Assembly (NCBI RefSeq): GCF_022095675.1
Contig: NZ_JAHYSG010000060.1
Coordinates: 10,593 to 74,592 of the forward strand
Source: Dactylosporangium sp. AC04546
GTDB lineage: Bacteria; Actinomycetota; Actinomycetes; Mycobacteriales; Micromonosporaceae
Reading direction: 5' to 3'
DNA length: 64,000 nucleotides
In this document: in pieces, positions 1 through 8,769 of the stretch
How positions within the stretch are numbered: the first letter of the stretch is position 1
Layout of the letters: the number at the start of each line of letters is the position of its first letter
Program-made: the position numbers and the translations under genes
Notes under the pieces: model-generated
Seen by the model: the letters and a program-made list of their open reading frames with translations, nothing else
Database searches by the model: none
Told to the model about the DNA's origin: nothing

Positions 1-1159
1 CGGCCGACCGGTCACCGTCGGCGCTGCCGGCACTGCCCGCGCTGCCCAAACCGCTGGGACCGCTCAGCCGGCGCCTCCGGCCGGCGGGCATGGCAGTGAC
101 GGTGACCGTCATCGCAGCCGCGCCGGCGTGCTTGACGGCGTTGGCGAGCGCCTCCGACACGGCGGCGTAGGCGACCGTCTCCACCGCCGGGGCGAACCGG
201 CCCGGGTCGGCGTCGACGCGGACCCGCAGCGGGCTGGCGGCGGCGAGCTCCTCGACGGCGGCCCGCAGGCCCAGCTCGCGCAGGGTGCGCGGGCTGATGC
301 CGCGGATCAGGTCGCGCAGCTCGACCATGAGTGTCTTGGCATGCTCGTGCGCCGAGCCGACCGCATCCGCCGCGGGCGAGCCGGACGGCAGGTCGAGCTT
401 CGCGAGGCCGAGCTGCATGGTGAGGCTGGCGAGGCGCTGCTGGGCGATGTCGTGCAGGTCACGCTCGATGCGGTGCCGCTCGGCGTCGAACGCGTCGGCC
501 AGCCGGGCCCGGGATCGGGTCACCTCGACCAGCTCGGCCGAGGCCGGGTCGGGCTCGCCGCACAGCAGCAGCCGGGCGAGCGCGGCGTGCGCGCCGCCGA
601 GCGCCGCCACGAGGTACAACAGGATCGGGACCAGCAGCAGCCCGAGCGCGGCCCGCCCGGCCACATTGCCGATCGAGTCCATGATGGCCACCCGGTGGTA
701 CACCGCGACCGGGGTGGACGCGACGAGCAGCCCGACGAGCGCGAGGGCGCCGAGCCACACCGGGGCGGCGACGCCGAGCAGCACCAGATAGGCCACCGCC
801 CGCCACGTGGCGGGGTCGGTGTAGAGCCCGCCCCGGCGGCGCGCCGGCGCCGGCGCGTCGTCCGCCAGCCGCAGCCGCCACCGCTCCACGCCGGCCACGG
901 CGAGGGCGAGCCGCGGCCCGGCGAGCGCGAGCAGACCGACACCGAGCAGCCCGAGCGCGGCGGCGCCCGCCACGGACCCGCCGGCCCACCGCCCGGCGCG
1001 CAGCACGGCGACGCCCAGCGCGAGCGGGGCGACCGGTGCGGCGAGCGCGAGCCACAGCAGCACCGCCGCGACCGCCGTGGTCGTGGTGTAGGCGATCCCG
1101 CGCCACGGCCAGGCCGACACGAGGAACCGGGGCCGGGTCGCGGCCCTGAGCAGCGTCAT
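1..1159 (-). CDS. Sensor histidine kinase (NarL/LuxR-type two-component), C-terminus cut by window edge
   Basis: Membrane histidine kinase of the HisKA_3 class, expected to autophosphorylate and pass phosphate to a LuxR-type response regulator, probably encoded just beyond the left edge. The protein reads MTLLRAATRPRFLVSAWPWR, then about four hydrophobic segments within the first 190 residues. A dimerisation H-box ERDLHDIAQQRLASL follows, and the start of an HATPase_c domain (EALANAVKHAGA) is visible before the window ends. The ATG at 1159 is the only good start; a palindrome lies 58 bp upstream. The G-boxes of the ATPase domain are outside the window, so completeness cannot be judged. The signal sensed is unknown. 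Confidence 0.85.
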   Translation of the reverse strand, partial: MTLLRAATRPRFLVSAWPWRGIAYTTTTAVAAVLLWLALAAPVAPLALGVAVLRAGRWAGGSVAGAAALGLLGVGLLALAGPRLALAVAGVERWRLRLADDAPAPARRRGGLYTDPATWRAVAYLVLLGVAAPVWLGALALVGLLVASTPVAVYHRVAIMDSIGNVAGRAALGLLLVPILLYLVAALGGAHAALARLLLCGEPDPASAELVEVTRSRARLADAFDAERHRIERDLHDIAQQRLASLTMQLGLAKLDLPSGSPAADAVGSAHEHAKTLMVELRDLIRGISPRTLRELGLRAAVEELAAASPLRVRVDADPGRFAPAVETVAYAAVSEALANAVKHAGAAAMTVTVTAMPAGRRRRLSGPSGLGSAGSAGSADGDRSA

Positions 1160-1216
1160 GCCCCCAAGCTATGCGGGCGCACGGGCGGTCAACCATGGTG
1201 CTGGGTCGACTCTTTC

Positions 1217-1234
1217 GGTAGACCTAGGTATACC
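1217..1234. promoter_or_regulatory. 18-bp palindrome upstream of the histidine kinase gene
   Basis: GGTAGACCTAGGTATACC is a near-perfect inverted repeat around a central ACCTAGGT, with one mismatched pair. It sits 58 bp before the kinase start and 30 bp beyond the stop of the convergently positioned exporter gene. A dimeric regulator, possibly the cognate response regulator, could bind it. This is inferred from symmetry and position only. Confidence 0.4.
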
Positions 1235-1263
1235 TCGCGACGTGCGGCCATGCCGCACGCGAC

Positions 1264-2736
1264 TCACGCCCTCGAACTGCGGGTCGTCCGCGGGCCCGCA
1301 GGTTCGGCGGCCCGTTCGCGTCGCGGGTGTCGTACGTGGTCGGCGGCGCCCGGTGGAAGGCGCAGGAGCGCCACGGTGCTGAGTACCGCGACCACGGCCA
1401 GGGCGACCAGCGCCACCCGGTAGCCGAGCAGGCCGGACGGGGCGGCGGGGTGCGCCACGGCGTCGACGGCGCGGACGGTGACGGCGGCCAGGGCGATGCC
1501 CAGACCGTTGGCGAGCTGGACGACCGTCGACGACAGGGTGCTCGCCCCGTTCATCTGGCCGGCCGGCACGTCGGCGAACTGCATCGTGTTGTAGCCGGTG
1601 TACCCCACCGAACGGAACACCCCGCTGAGCAGGAACACCGCGGCCATGACCGCCACCGGGGTCTGCGGCGTCACCAGAGCGCAGACCACCATCGTGGCGG
1701 CGAGGCCGGCCGACGACGCAGCGATCAGGGCACGGAAGCCCAGCGCGCGCAGCAGCGGCGTGGTCACCGGCTTGATCGCGAGGTTGCCGACGAAGACCCA
1801 CATGACCATGAGCCCGGCCTCGACCGGGCTCCAGCCGAAGCCGTCCTGCAGCAGCAGCGGCAGCAGGAACGGCACGGAGTTGACGGCGACGCGGTAGGCG
1901 ACGCCTCCGGTGTTGGCGGCCCGGAACGTCGGCCGGGCGAAGGAACGCAGGTCGAGCAGCGGCGTCGGGACGCGCCGGGCGCGCCGCACCGCCCACCCGA
2001 GCCCGAGGGCCGCGACGGCGAGCAGGGCGGCGGCCACCGGCAGCCGCCGGGTGTCGGCGACCAGCTCCAGCCCGACGACCAGGCCGACGGTGCCGGCCAT
2101 GACCAGCAGGAGCGTCCGGACGTCGATCCCGGCCGGTACGGCGGAATCGGCGGCGGAATCGGCGGCGGGGATGACCCGCCAGGCGACGGCGAGCAGGACG
2201 GCGCCCAGCGGTACGTTCACGAAGAAGATCCACGGCCAGCCCGCGTACTGGGTGATCACCCCGCCCAGGAACGGTGCGATCACCGGCGCGGCGAGCGCCG
2301 GCCAGGTCAGGTACGCCACAGCGCGGACGAGATCGGCCTTGGCCGTGCCCGCGAGGACGATGAAGCGGCCGACAGGCACCATCATGGCGCCGGCCACGCC
2401 CTGGACCACCCGCCCGGCGACGAGCATCGCCAGCGAGGAGCTCAGTCCGCACAGGACGGAGGCGGCGACGAACCCGGCGACTGCCACGAGGAAGACCCGG
2501 CGGCCCCCGAACCGTTCGCTGAGCCATCCGCTGACCGGGATGCAGGCGGCCACGGTGATGAGGTACGCGGTCATCGCCAGGCCGGCGTCGCCAGGCCGCA
2601 CCCCGAGGTCCCGCGCGATCGCCGGCAACGCCGTGGCCAGGATGGTGCCGTCGATCTGTTCGAGGAAGAACGCGGCGGCGACGGTCAGCGCCACCGGACG
2701 CGACCACCCGGCGGCGGTCTGTGCCGTGGCGGTCAC
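1264..2736 (-). CDS. MFS drug exporter, DHA2 (14-TM) type
   Basis: A 490-residue proton-coupled efflux protein of the EmrB/QacA branch of the major facilitator superfamily. The N-terminus FFLEQIDGTILATALPAIAR carries the typical TM1 motif with an acidic residue. The loop 2-3 motif GWLSERFGGRRVFL and the antiporter motif in TM5 (PVIAPFLGGVI) are visible. Length and number of hydrophobic segments fit a 14-TM transporter. The C-terminal 35 residues are polar and arginine-rich. It has no recognisable local regulator and no box motif, so it is probably not part of the stress island. Substrate cannot be predicted. Confidence 0.88.
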   Translation of the reverse strand: MTATAQTAAGWSRPVALTVAAAFFLEQIDGTILATALPAIARDLGVRPGDAGLAMTAYLITVAACIPVSGWLSERFGGRRVFLVAVAGFVAASVLCGLSSSLAMLVAGRVVQGVAGAMMVPVGRFIVLAGTAKADLVRAVAYLTWPALAAPVIAPFLGGVITQYAGWPWIFFVNVPLGAVLLAVAWRVIPAADSAADSAVPAGIDVRTLLLVMAGTVGLVVGLELVADTRRLPVAAALLAVAALGLGWAVRRARRVPTPLLDLRSFARPTFRAANTGGVAYRVAVNSVPFLLPLLLQDGFGWSPVEAGLMVMWVFVGNLAIKPVTTPLLRALGFRALIAASSAGLAATMVVCALVTPQTPVAVMAAVFLLSGVFRSVGYTGYNTMQFADVPAGQMNGASTLSSTVVQLANGLGIALAAVTVRAVDAVAHPAAPSGLLGYRVALVALAVVAVLSTVALLRLPPGAADHVRHPRRERAAEPAGPRTTRSSRA

Positions 2737-2919
2737 GGCGTGCGGTCAGCGGGGGCCGGGCTCACACCGCCGATCATCCAGGGTGGCCCCCGTCCCCGTC
2801 GAGGTGGGCCGTCACGTGGTGATGAAGGTCGCGGTGCGCTCGGCTGTGCCGCTCGTTGCCACCCACCGGAAGCCGGCGTCCCGGAAAAACTGTCACACCC
2901 GGCGAGCATGATGAGGTCC

Positions 2920-5900
2920 ATGCGAATCCTCAGCGCCGCGAGCACCGAGTTGTTCATCGAAGGCCCGCGGCAGGTCGTCCGGGTCGAGGTGGCCGGCTGG
3001 CCCGGACGGCTGGCCGTCAGCGGCGACGGCGTGTCCGGATTCGCGGAGGTCCTCGACGGGCCGGTCGCCGAGGTCGGTGTGGAATGCGACGCGCCGGCGG
3101 GCGCCGTCGTGCCGATCCGGGTCACGGCCGACGAGGGCGCGGCGGTCGAGGCCGAGCTGACGGTCGCCGAGCCCGGGTGGACGGTGTGGATGGTGCCGCA
3201 CTTCCACTACGACCCGGTGTGGTGGAACACGCAGGCCGCCTACACGGCGATGTGGGACCGTGAGGGACGGCTCGGCACCGAGTTCCGGGCGGCGTTCCAG
3301 CGCACCGGCTTCGACCTGGTGCGGCTGCACCTGGAGACGGCCCGCAGGGACCCCGACTACAAGTTCGTCCTCGCCGAGCTCGACTACCTCAAGCCCTACT
3401 GGGACAGCCATCCCCAGGACCGCGCCTACCTGCGGTCCCTGCTGAGGGAGGGCCGCCTGGAGCTGATGGGCGGCACGTACAACGAGCCGAACACCAACCT
3501 CACGTCGGCCGAGTCGACGATCCGCAACCTGGTCCACGGCGTCGGGTTCCAGCGCGACGTGGTCGGCGGCGATCCGCGCACCGCGTGGCAGCTCGACGCG
3601 TTCGGCCACGACCCGCAGTTCCCCGGCCTGGTCGCCGACGCGGGGCTGGACTCGTCATCGTGGGCGCGCGGCCCGTTCCACCAGTGGGGCCCGATGCTGT
3701 GGACGTATGAGCCTCGCGACGGCTGGGCCGACCCGTCGGTGATGCAGTTCAGCTCCGAGTTCGAGTGGGTCGCGCCGTCCGGTCGGGGCGTGCTGACGCA
3801 CTACATGCCGGCGCACTACTCGGCCGGCTGGCACATCGACGGCAAGCCGACGCTGCAGGCCGCCGAGCAGAGCGTGTATGAGCTGTTCCTGCTGTTGAAG
3901 AAGGTCGCCGCGACCCGCAACGTGCTGCTGCCGGTCGGCACCGACTACACCCCGCCGGCGAAGTGGGTGACGGAGATCCACCGGGACTGGAACGCCCGGT
4001 ACGTCTCGCCGCGGTTCGTGTGCGGGCTGCCCCGGCAGTTCTTCGCCGCGGTGCGGGCGAGCCGGCCGAGGCTCGGCCCGCAGACCCGCGACATGAACCC
4101 GATCTACACCGGCAAGGACGTGTCGTTCATCGACACGAAGCAGGCCCAGCGCCACGCCGAGGCACTGCTCACCGACGCCGAGGTGTTCGCGACGGTCGCC
4201 GCGGCCCGCGGCGGCGGCTTCCCGCACGCCGCGGTCGACAAGGCGTGGCGGCAGCTGGTCTACGGCGCCCACCACGACGCGATCACCGGCAGCGAGTCCG
4301 ACCAGGTGTATCTCGACCTGCTCACCGGCTGGCGGGAGGCGCACGACCTGGCGGCCGGCGTCCTCGACGGCGCGCTGCGCCACCTCACCCCGCCGGTGGA
4401 CGGCCTCGTCGTGTTCAACCCGTCGAACTGGCCCCGGTCCGGCATCGTGCGGACCGACGGTGTCGAGTTCCGCGCCACCGACGTCCCGCCCCTGGGCTAC
4501 CGCACGTTCCCGAAGGACCAGACCGCCCAGCGGTGGACCGCAGCGGACGAGCCGGTGATCAGCAACGACGCCTACCGCGTCACCGTCGACCCGCGGCGCG
4601 GCGGCTGCGTGTCGAGCGTCGTCGAGCTGCGCACCGGCCGGGAGCTGCTGCAGCCCGGCCGGGTCGGCAACGAGCTGCACGTCTACGACGAGTACCCGGC
4701 GCACCCGCGGTTCCACGAGGGCCCGTGGCACCTGCTGCCGAAGGGCCCGCCGGCACACGGCTCGGCCCGCGGGCCGGCCACCAGCACGACGACGGAGCAC
4801 AGCGCGCTCGGGCAGCGGATCACCGTCACCGGCGACGCGGGGCCGCTGCGATACACCCAACGCCTGACGCTGTGGCACGGGGAATCGCGGCTCGAGCTGG
4901 AGACCAGGATCGACGACTTCGCCGGCGCGGACCAGCTCGTCCGGGTGTGCTGGCCGGTCACGGTCCCGGGCGCGCTGCCGGTCAGCGAGGTCGGCAACGC
5001 CGTCGTCGGCCGCGGGTTCGGCCTGATCGACGCCGACAGCGAGCAGGCGCCGTGGACGCTGGACAACCCGGCCCACCACTGGTTCGGCCTCTCCAGCACG
5101 GCCCGCGTCGAGGTGCGCGACCCGGAGGGCGGCCGCCGGCACACCCGGGCGATCGGCGTGGCGGAGATCGTCGCCGACGACGACGTCCGCGACCTGGCCG
5201 TCGCCCTCGTCCGCAAGGGTGTCACGGCCACGACGTCCCGCCCGGGCGGCACGCGATACGGCCGGCTCGCCGTCGACTCGAACCTGCCGGACGTGCGGAT
5301 CGCGGTCGGCCGCAGCGCCTACACCGACGCCGTCGTCGCGGCCGCGGGCTGCGCCGACGAGGTCGACCGGCAGCTCGCCGCGACCGGCCGGGCACGGGTG
5401 TGGGTCGCCGCCGAGCGGGCCCTCACCGAAGTGTGGCGGCCCAACGCCGACCTGACCGGCCCGCTCGACCTGCCGGTGCTCGTCGTCATCGGCGACGTCG
5501 AGGGCCTCTGCCGCGACGTCGCCGCCGGCACGGTGCCCGCGACGCGCCCGGCCGGCGGGCGGGCCGATCCCGACCCGGACCTCGACGACTGGACCGTGGC
5601 CCTGGTCAACCGCGGCATCCCGGGATTCGCGGTCGACACCACGGGAGCGCTGCACCTGTCCCTGCTCCGGTCGTGTACCGGCTGGCCGTCCGGCGTCTGG
5701 ATCGACCCGCCCCGCCGGAGCGCCCCGGACGGCTCGACGTTCCAGCAGCAGCACTGGTCGCACAGCTTCGAGTACGCTCTGGTCGCCGCCCCCGGCGACT
5801 GGCGGGCCGCCGGCCTCGTCCGGCACGGCCACGAGGTCAACCACCCGATGCACGCCCGCGTGGCGAACGGCGTCGCCGCCGAGGGAGACGGCGAGGGGAA

Positions 5901-6927
5901 CGGCGAGGGGGACGGCGACGCGGCGCCGGCGGCCGGGTCGTTCGTCACCGTCGAGGCGGACGGCGACGTGGTGCTCACCGCGCTGAAGCCGGCCGGCAAC
6001 CCCCTCGCCCGCGGCGCCACACCCACCACAGTGGACGGTGTGACGGTCCGGCTGTACGAGGCGTCCGGCAACCCGGCCCAGGCCCGGCTGCGGCTGTGGG
6101 CACCGGCCACCGAGGCGCACGCGGTGGACCTCCTCGAGGCGCCCGGCGCGCCGCTGCCCATGGACGCCGGCGGCGGCGTGCGGCTCGCGCTGGGGGGCGC
6201 GGACATCGCGCAGGCGACGCTGCGGGTCGGCCCGATCCCGCCCGCCGACGAGCCGCCTGTGCCGGCGTCCGCGAAGTACTGGCTCGACAACGCCGGGCCG
6301 GCGCCGACCGGGAACCTGCCCGTCGCCCTGCACCTCGACCCGCCGGTCGCGGTCGCCGACGGTCCCGTCACGCTGACCGCGACCGTGGCGTCCAACCTGG
6401 TCGGCGAGGATTGCGGCGGTAGCGTCGAGATCGAGGCGCCGCCGGGATGGCGGGCCGAACCCGGCAGTTTCCCGTTCTCCCTCGCGCCGGGTGGCTTCGC
6501 CGCCACACCGGTCGTCCTCACCCCACCGCCGGATGCCGCGCGGGGCGTGCACTGGGTGCGGGCCCGCACCGACGGCCTGGTCGAGGACGTGGCCCGCATG
6601 CTCGTCGGCGCAACCGGGCCGGAGACCGTCACCGCGTCGTGGGGCGCACTGGAACCGCTGCGGCCCGGCGACGAGACCGTGCTGCGGCTGGACCTCGCCA
6701 CCGACGCCGCCGGGCCGGTCGAGGTCGATGTGCGGCTCGTCAGCCCGTGGCCGGCCTGGCGGCTGTTCCCCGTCGTCGCGGCCCGGGTCGCGCCACCCGC
6801 CCGGATCGAGCTGCCGGTGCGGGTGCCGGCGGACCACGCGCCCGGCCGGTGGTGGGTCCTCGCCAAGCTCGCGCACGCCGGCGAGCTGCACTACACCGTC
6901 CCGCTGACCGTCGAGGTGCTGCCGTGA
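2920..6927 (+). CDS. Glycoside hydrolase family 38 alpha-mannosidase
   Basis: A cytosolic GH38 retaining alpha-mannosidase of about 1335 residues; no signal peptide is seen. The zinc-binding motif HFHYDPVWW lies near residue 94. WQLDAFGHDPQFPG near residue 225 contains the expected nucleophile Asp. HHDAITG near residue 450 is the conserved central-domain motif. The C-terminal part holds beta-rich domains, one resembling NPCBM-associated NEW3 modules, after an acidic Gly/Glu/Asp linker near residue 990. ATGs at 2908, 2911 and 2920 are in frame; none has an ideal ribosome-binding site, and 2920 is chosen as the conservative one. Its stop overlaps the GTG of a small ORF. Likely role: mannoside or mannan turnover. 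Confidence 0.88.
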   Translation: MRILSAASTELFIEGPRQVVRVEVAGWPGRLAVSGDGVSGFAEVLDGPVAEVGVECDAPAGAVVPIRVTADEGAAVEAELTVAEPGWTVWMVPHFHYDPVWWNTQAAYTAMWDREGRLGTEFRAAFQRTGFDLVRLHLETARRDPDYKFVLAELDYLKPYWDSHPQDRAYLRSLLREGRLELMGGTYNEPNTNLTSAESTIRNLVHGVGFQRDVVGGDPRTAWQLDAFGHDPQFPGLVADAGLDSSSWARGPFHQWGPMLWTYEPRDGWADPSVMQFSSEFEWVAPSGRGVLTHYMPAHYSAGWHIDGKPTLQAAEQSVYELFLLLKKVAATRNVLLPVGTDYTPPAKWVTEIHRDWNARYVSPRFVCGLPRQFFAAVRASRPRLGPQTRDMNPIYTGKDVSFIDTKQAQRHAEALLTDAEVFATVAAARGGGFPHAAVDKAWRQLVYGAHHDAITGSESDQVYLDLLTGWREAHDLAAGVLDGALRHLTPPVDGLVVFNPSNWPRSGIVRTDGVEFRATDVPPLGYRTFPKDQTAQRWTAADEPVISNDAYRVTVDPRRGGCVSSVVELRTGRELLQPGRVGNELHVYDEYPAHPRFHEGPWHLLPKGPPAHGSARGPATSTTTEHSALGQRITVTGDAGPLRYTQRLTLWHGESRLELETRIDDFAGADQLVRVCWPVTVPGALPVSEVGNAVVGRGFGLIDADSEQAPWTLDNPAHHWFGLSSTARVEVRDPEGGRRHTRAIGVAEIVADDDVRDLAVALVRKGVTATTSRPGGTRYGRLAVDSNLPDVRIAVGRSAYTDAVVAAAGCADEVDRQLAATGRARVWVAAERALTEVWRPNADLTGPLDLPVLVVIGDVEGLCRDVAAGTVPATRPAGGRADPDPDLDDWTVALVNRGIPGFAVDTTGALHLSLLRSCTGWPSGVWIDPPRRSAPDGSTFQQQHWSHSFEYALVAAPGDWRAAGLVRHGHEVNHPMHARVANGVAAEGDGEGNGEGDGDAAPAAGSFVTVEADGDVVLTALKPAGNPLARGATPTTVDGVTVRLYEASGNPAQARLRLWAPATEAHAVDLLEAPGAPLPMDAGGGVRLALGGADIAQATLRVGPIPPADEPPVPASAKYWLDNAGPAPTGNLPVALHLDPPVAVADGPVTLTATVASNLVGEDCGGSVEIEAPPGWRAEPGSFPFSLAPGGFAATPVVLTPPPDAARGVHWVRARTDGLVEDVARMLVGATGPETVTASWGALEPLRPGDETVLRLDLATDAAGPVEVDVRLVSPWPAWRLFPVVAARVAPPARIELPVRVPADHAPGRWWVLAKLAHAGELHYTVPLTVEVLP

Positions 6928-7049
6928 GCGCCGCCGCCCGGGTGGGTGACCGGCCGATCGTCCACGAGCAGCTGGAGGCCGTGAACGGCGTTCCAGCCTG
7001 GGCCGGCGGGCGGCCGATCGTCCAGGAGTGGTTGGAGGTGCTGTCGTGA
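6924..7049 (+). CDS. Small ORF (41 aa) between mannosidase and hypothetical gene, built on a tandem duplication
   Basis: GTG at 6924 overlaps the mannosidase stop (GTGA) and the ORF ends at 7049, overlapping the GTG of the next gene, so it is positioned for translational coupling at both ends. The peptide contains two copies of a segment of the form RPIVxExLE followed by NGVPAW. It resembles a duplicated N-terminus of the downstream protein (NGVAAWVGGRAIDVATVEERL). It may be a translated leader that couples the two genes, or simply a by-product of local duplication. No known domain. Confidence 0.35.
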   Translation: MSAAARVGDRPIVHEQLEAVNGVPAWAGGRPIVQEWLEVLS

Positions 7050-7075
7050 ACGGCGTTGCCGCCTGGGTCGGCGGG
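6951..7075. repeat. Imperfect tandem duplication (60- and 65-bp units) spanning a start site
   Basis: Unit 1 is 6951-7010 and unit 2 is 7011-7075; a partial third copy begins at 7076 with CGGGCGATCG. Both units carry CGGCCGATCGTCCA near the front and GTGAACGGCGTT near the back. The units differ by a 5-bp indel, so the duplicated segment is read in different frames. The second GTGAACGG is the start codon of the next gene, preceded by GGAGG. Confidence 0.75.
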
Positions 7076-7606
7076 CGGGCGATCGACGTCGCCACCGTCG
7101 AGGAGCGGCTGGCGGTGATGCGGCACGGGCCGTACGCGGCGCGGCTGCCCCAGCCGGACACCGCCGAGGGGCGCAACCTGCGCCGCTGGCTGGTGCAGGT
7201 GCTCGTCGCCGAGGCGGTCGTCGAGCATGAGGCCGCCGCCCTCGGGGTGGTCGCGGACGACGCGGAGCCCCGGCCGCTCACCCTCGCGGAGGCGCTGCGG
7301 ACCGGCGGGGTGACGGCCGCGGTCGTCGCCGCCCACCCACTGGCCCGCGCGCTGCGGCTGCGGGTCGCGCCGCCCGTGCCCGCCCCGGACGAGGTCACCG
7401 CCGACTACCACCGCCGCAACCGAGACCGCTACCCGCAGCCCCTCGACGAGGTCCGGGCCGTCCTCGCCGCCCGCCTGGGCGCCGAGGACGCCGAGCGGCG
7501 GTTCGCGGCCTGGCTCGACGAGCGGTGCGCGGCGCTGGTGCGGCTGGCGCCGGGGTACGAGCACCCGGCCGACCCCCGCCACCCCGACGCGACGCACCGG
7601 CACTAG
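7046..7606 (+). CDS. Hypothetical protein with SurA/PpiC-like N-terminal helix pattern
   Basis: A 186-residue soluble protein. The GTG at 7046 is chosen because GGAGG at 7034-7038 lies 7 nt upstream; the GTG at 7028 would place this ribosome-binding site inside the gene. The opening AWVGGRAIDVATVEERLAVM resembles the start of chaperone-like peptidyl-prolyl isomerases, where a short strand is followed by helices. No PPIase catalytic domain is present and there is no signal peptide. The C-terminal half is charged and helical (DYHRRNRDRYPQPLDEVRAV). It follows the alpha-mannosidase closely and is probably co-transcribed. Function is unknown; the fold similarity is a low-confidence impression. 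Confidence 0.65.
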   Translation: MNGVAAWVGGRAIDVATVEERLAVMRHGPYAARLPQPDTAEGRNLRRWLVQVLVAEAVVEHEAAALGVVADDAEPRPLTLAEALRTGGVTAAVVAAHPLARALRLRVAPPVPAPDEVTADYHRRNRDRYPQPLDEVRAVLAARLGAEDAERRFAAWLDERCAALVRLAPGYEHPADPRHPDATHRH

Positions 7607-7654
7607 GCCGGCCCAGCGGGGTGAGGGTCAGCAACGCGTTGGACAGGCCCGGAC

Positions 7655-8668
7655 TCAGAACTCGAACACCAGCCGGGCCGGGACCTGGCCGGCCAGGATC
7701 TCCTCGAAACACGCGTTGACCTCGTCGAGCTTGCGGGTCTGCGCGATCACCCGGGTGCGGCCGGCCGCGTGCAGCGCGAACACCTCGGCAAGGTCCTGGC
7801 GGGTCCCGACGATCGAGCCGATCACCGACCGGCCGCCGAGGACGGTGTCGAAGATGGGCACCGGGATCGTTGCACCGCCGGCCGGCAGGCCCACACAGAC
7901 GAGCCGCCCGCCGCGGGCCAGCGAGGCCAGCGCCTGCTCGAACGGCTTCTCGGTCGCGGCGAGCACGACCGCGACGTCCGCGCCGCCGACCGCGCGGAGC
8001 TCGGCGACGGGGTCGCTGGTGCGCGCGTTGACGAGGTGGTCGGCGCCGAGCTGCCGGGCCAGCTCGAGCTTGGCCGGTTCGATGTCGACCGCGGTGACCA
8101 GACCGCCGACGACACGCGCGTACTGCACCGCGAGGTGCCCGAGTCCGCCGATGCCGAACACGGCGACCCGTTCGGTCGGCTGCACGTGCGCCACCTTGAT
8201 GGCCTTGTACGTCGTGACCCCGGCGCAGGTGAGCGGCGCGGCGTCGAGCGACGAGACCCCGTCGGGCACCTCGACCACGCCGCGCTCGAAGGCGGCGGCG
8301 TACTCCGCGTACCCGCCGTCGACCGAGTAGCCGCTGTTGAGCTGCCGCTCGCACAGCGTCTCCCACCCGGTGAGGCAGTACCGGCACCGCCCGCACGCCG
8401 CGGCCAGCCACGGGATCGCCACCCGCTTGCCGAGCCAGTCGCCGGTGACACCGGCGCCGACCGCCTCGACCACGCCCACGCCCTCGTGGCCGGGGATGAA
8501 CGGCGGGGTGGGCTTCACCGGCCACTCGCCACGCGCCGCGTGGATGTCGGTGTGGCACAGCCCGGACGCCGTGATCCGCACGAGCAGTTGGTCCGGCGCG
8601 AGCGCCGGGACCGCGACCTCCTCGATGCGCAGCGGACGGTCGAAACCGGTGACGACGGCCGCCTTCAT
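7655..8668 (-). CDS. adhP: Zinc-dependent alcohol dehydrogenase, AdhP type
   Basis: A 337-residue medium-chain dehydrogenase that interconverts alcohols and aldehydes with NAD(P). CHTDIH near residue 37 is the catalytic-zinc site, GHEGVGVVEAVG follows, and a structural-zinc cysteine cluster C-x2-C-x2-C is present (CGRCRYCLTGWETLC). The Rossmann motif is GIGGLGHLAVQYA. Start ATG at 8668 has AAGGAG 8 nt upstream, which excludes longer upstream extensions. A box-type operator lies 70 bp before the start. With AdhE elsewhere in the window, it could reoxidise NADH by reducing acetaldehyde during oxygen limitation. Confidence 0.9.
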   Translation of the reverse strand: MKAAVVTGFDRPLRIEEVAVPALAPDQLLVRITASGLCHTDIHAARGEWPVKPTPPFIPGHEGVGVVEAVGAGVTGDWLGKRVAIPWLAAACGRCRYCLTGWETLCERQLNSGYSVDGGYAEYAAAFERGVVEVPDGVSSLDAAPLTCAGVTTYKAIKVAHVQPTERVAVFGIGGLGHLAVQYARVVGGLVTAVDIEPAKLELARQLGADHLVNARTSDPVAELRAVGGADVAVVLAATEKPFEQALASLARGGRLVCVGLPAGGATIPVPIFDTVLGGRSVIGSIVGTRQDLAEVFALHAAGRTRVIAQTRKLDEVNACFEEILAGQVPARLVFEF

Positions 8669-8737
8669 GATGACCACTCCTTCGCTCGGAACGTGTCTTC
8701 CCAGGCAAACCTGCTCGCTGCGCCGCCGGCGCGCACC

Positions 8738-8750
8738 GGCCGAAGGTCCC
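8738..8750. promoter_or_regulatory. DevR/DosR-like box upstream of adhP
   Basis: GGCCGAAGGTCCC, the complement of GGGACCTTCGGCC, ends 70 bp upstream of the adhP start. A second degenerate copy (GCCGAAGGTCATGTCCC) begins at 8762 and overlaps the end of the neighbouring stress-protein gene. Confidence 0.65.
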
Positions 8751-8769
8751 GCCGGCCCGGCGCCGAAGG

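Noticed and set aside
1327..2919. Upstream extension of the alpha-mannosidase frame
   Set aside because: It lies antisense to the MFS exporter and is low-complexity; the family start lies near 2920.
3655..7398. Very long open frame on the minus strand opposite the alpha-mannosidase
   Set aside because: It is antisense to a gene with clear GH38 motifs; its translation is Arg/Gly/Ala/Asp-rich low-complexity sequence without domains. Such frames are a side effect of high GC at third codon positions.
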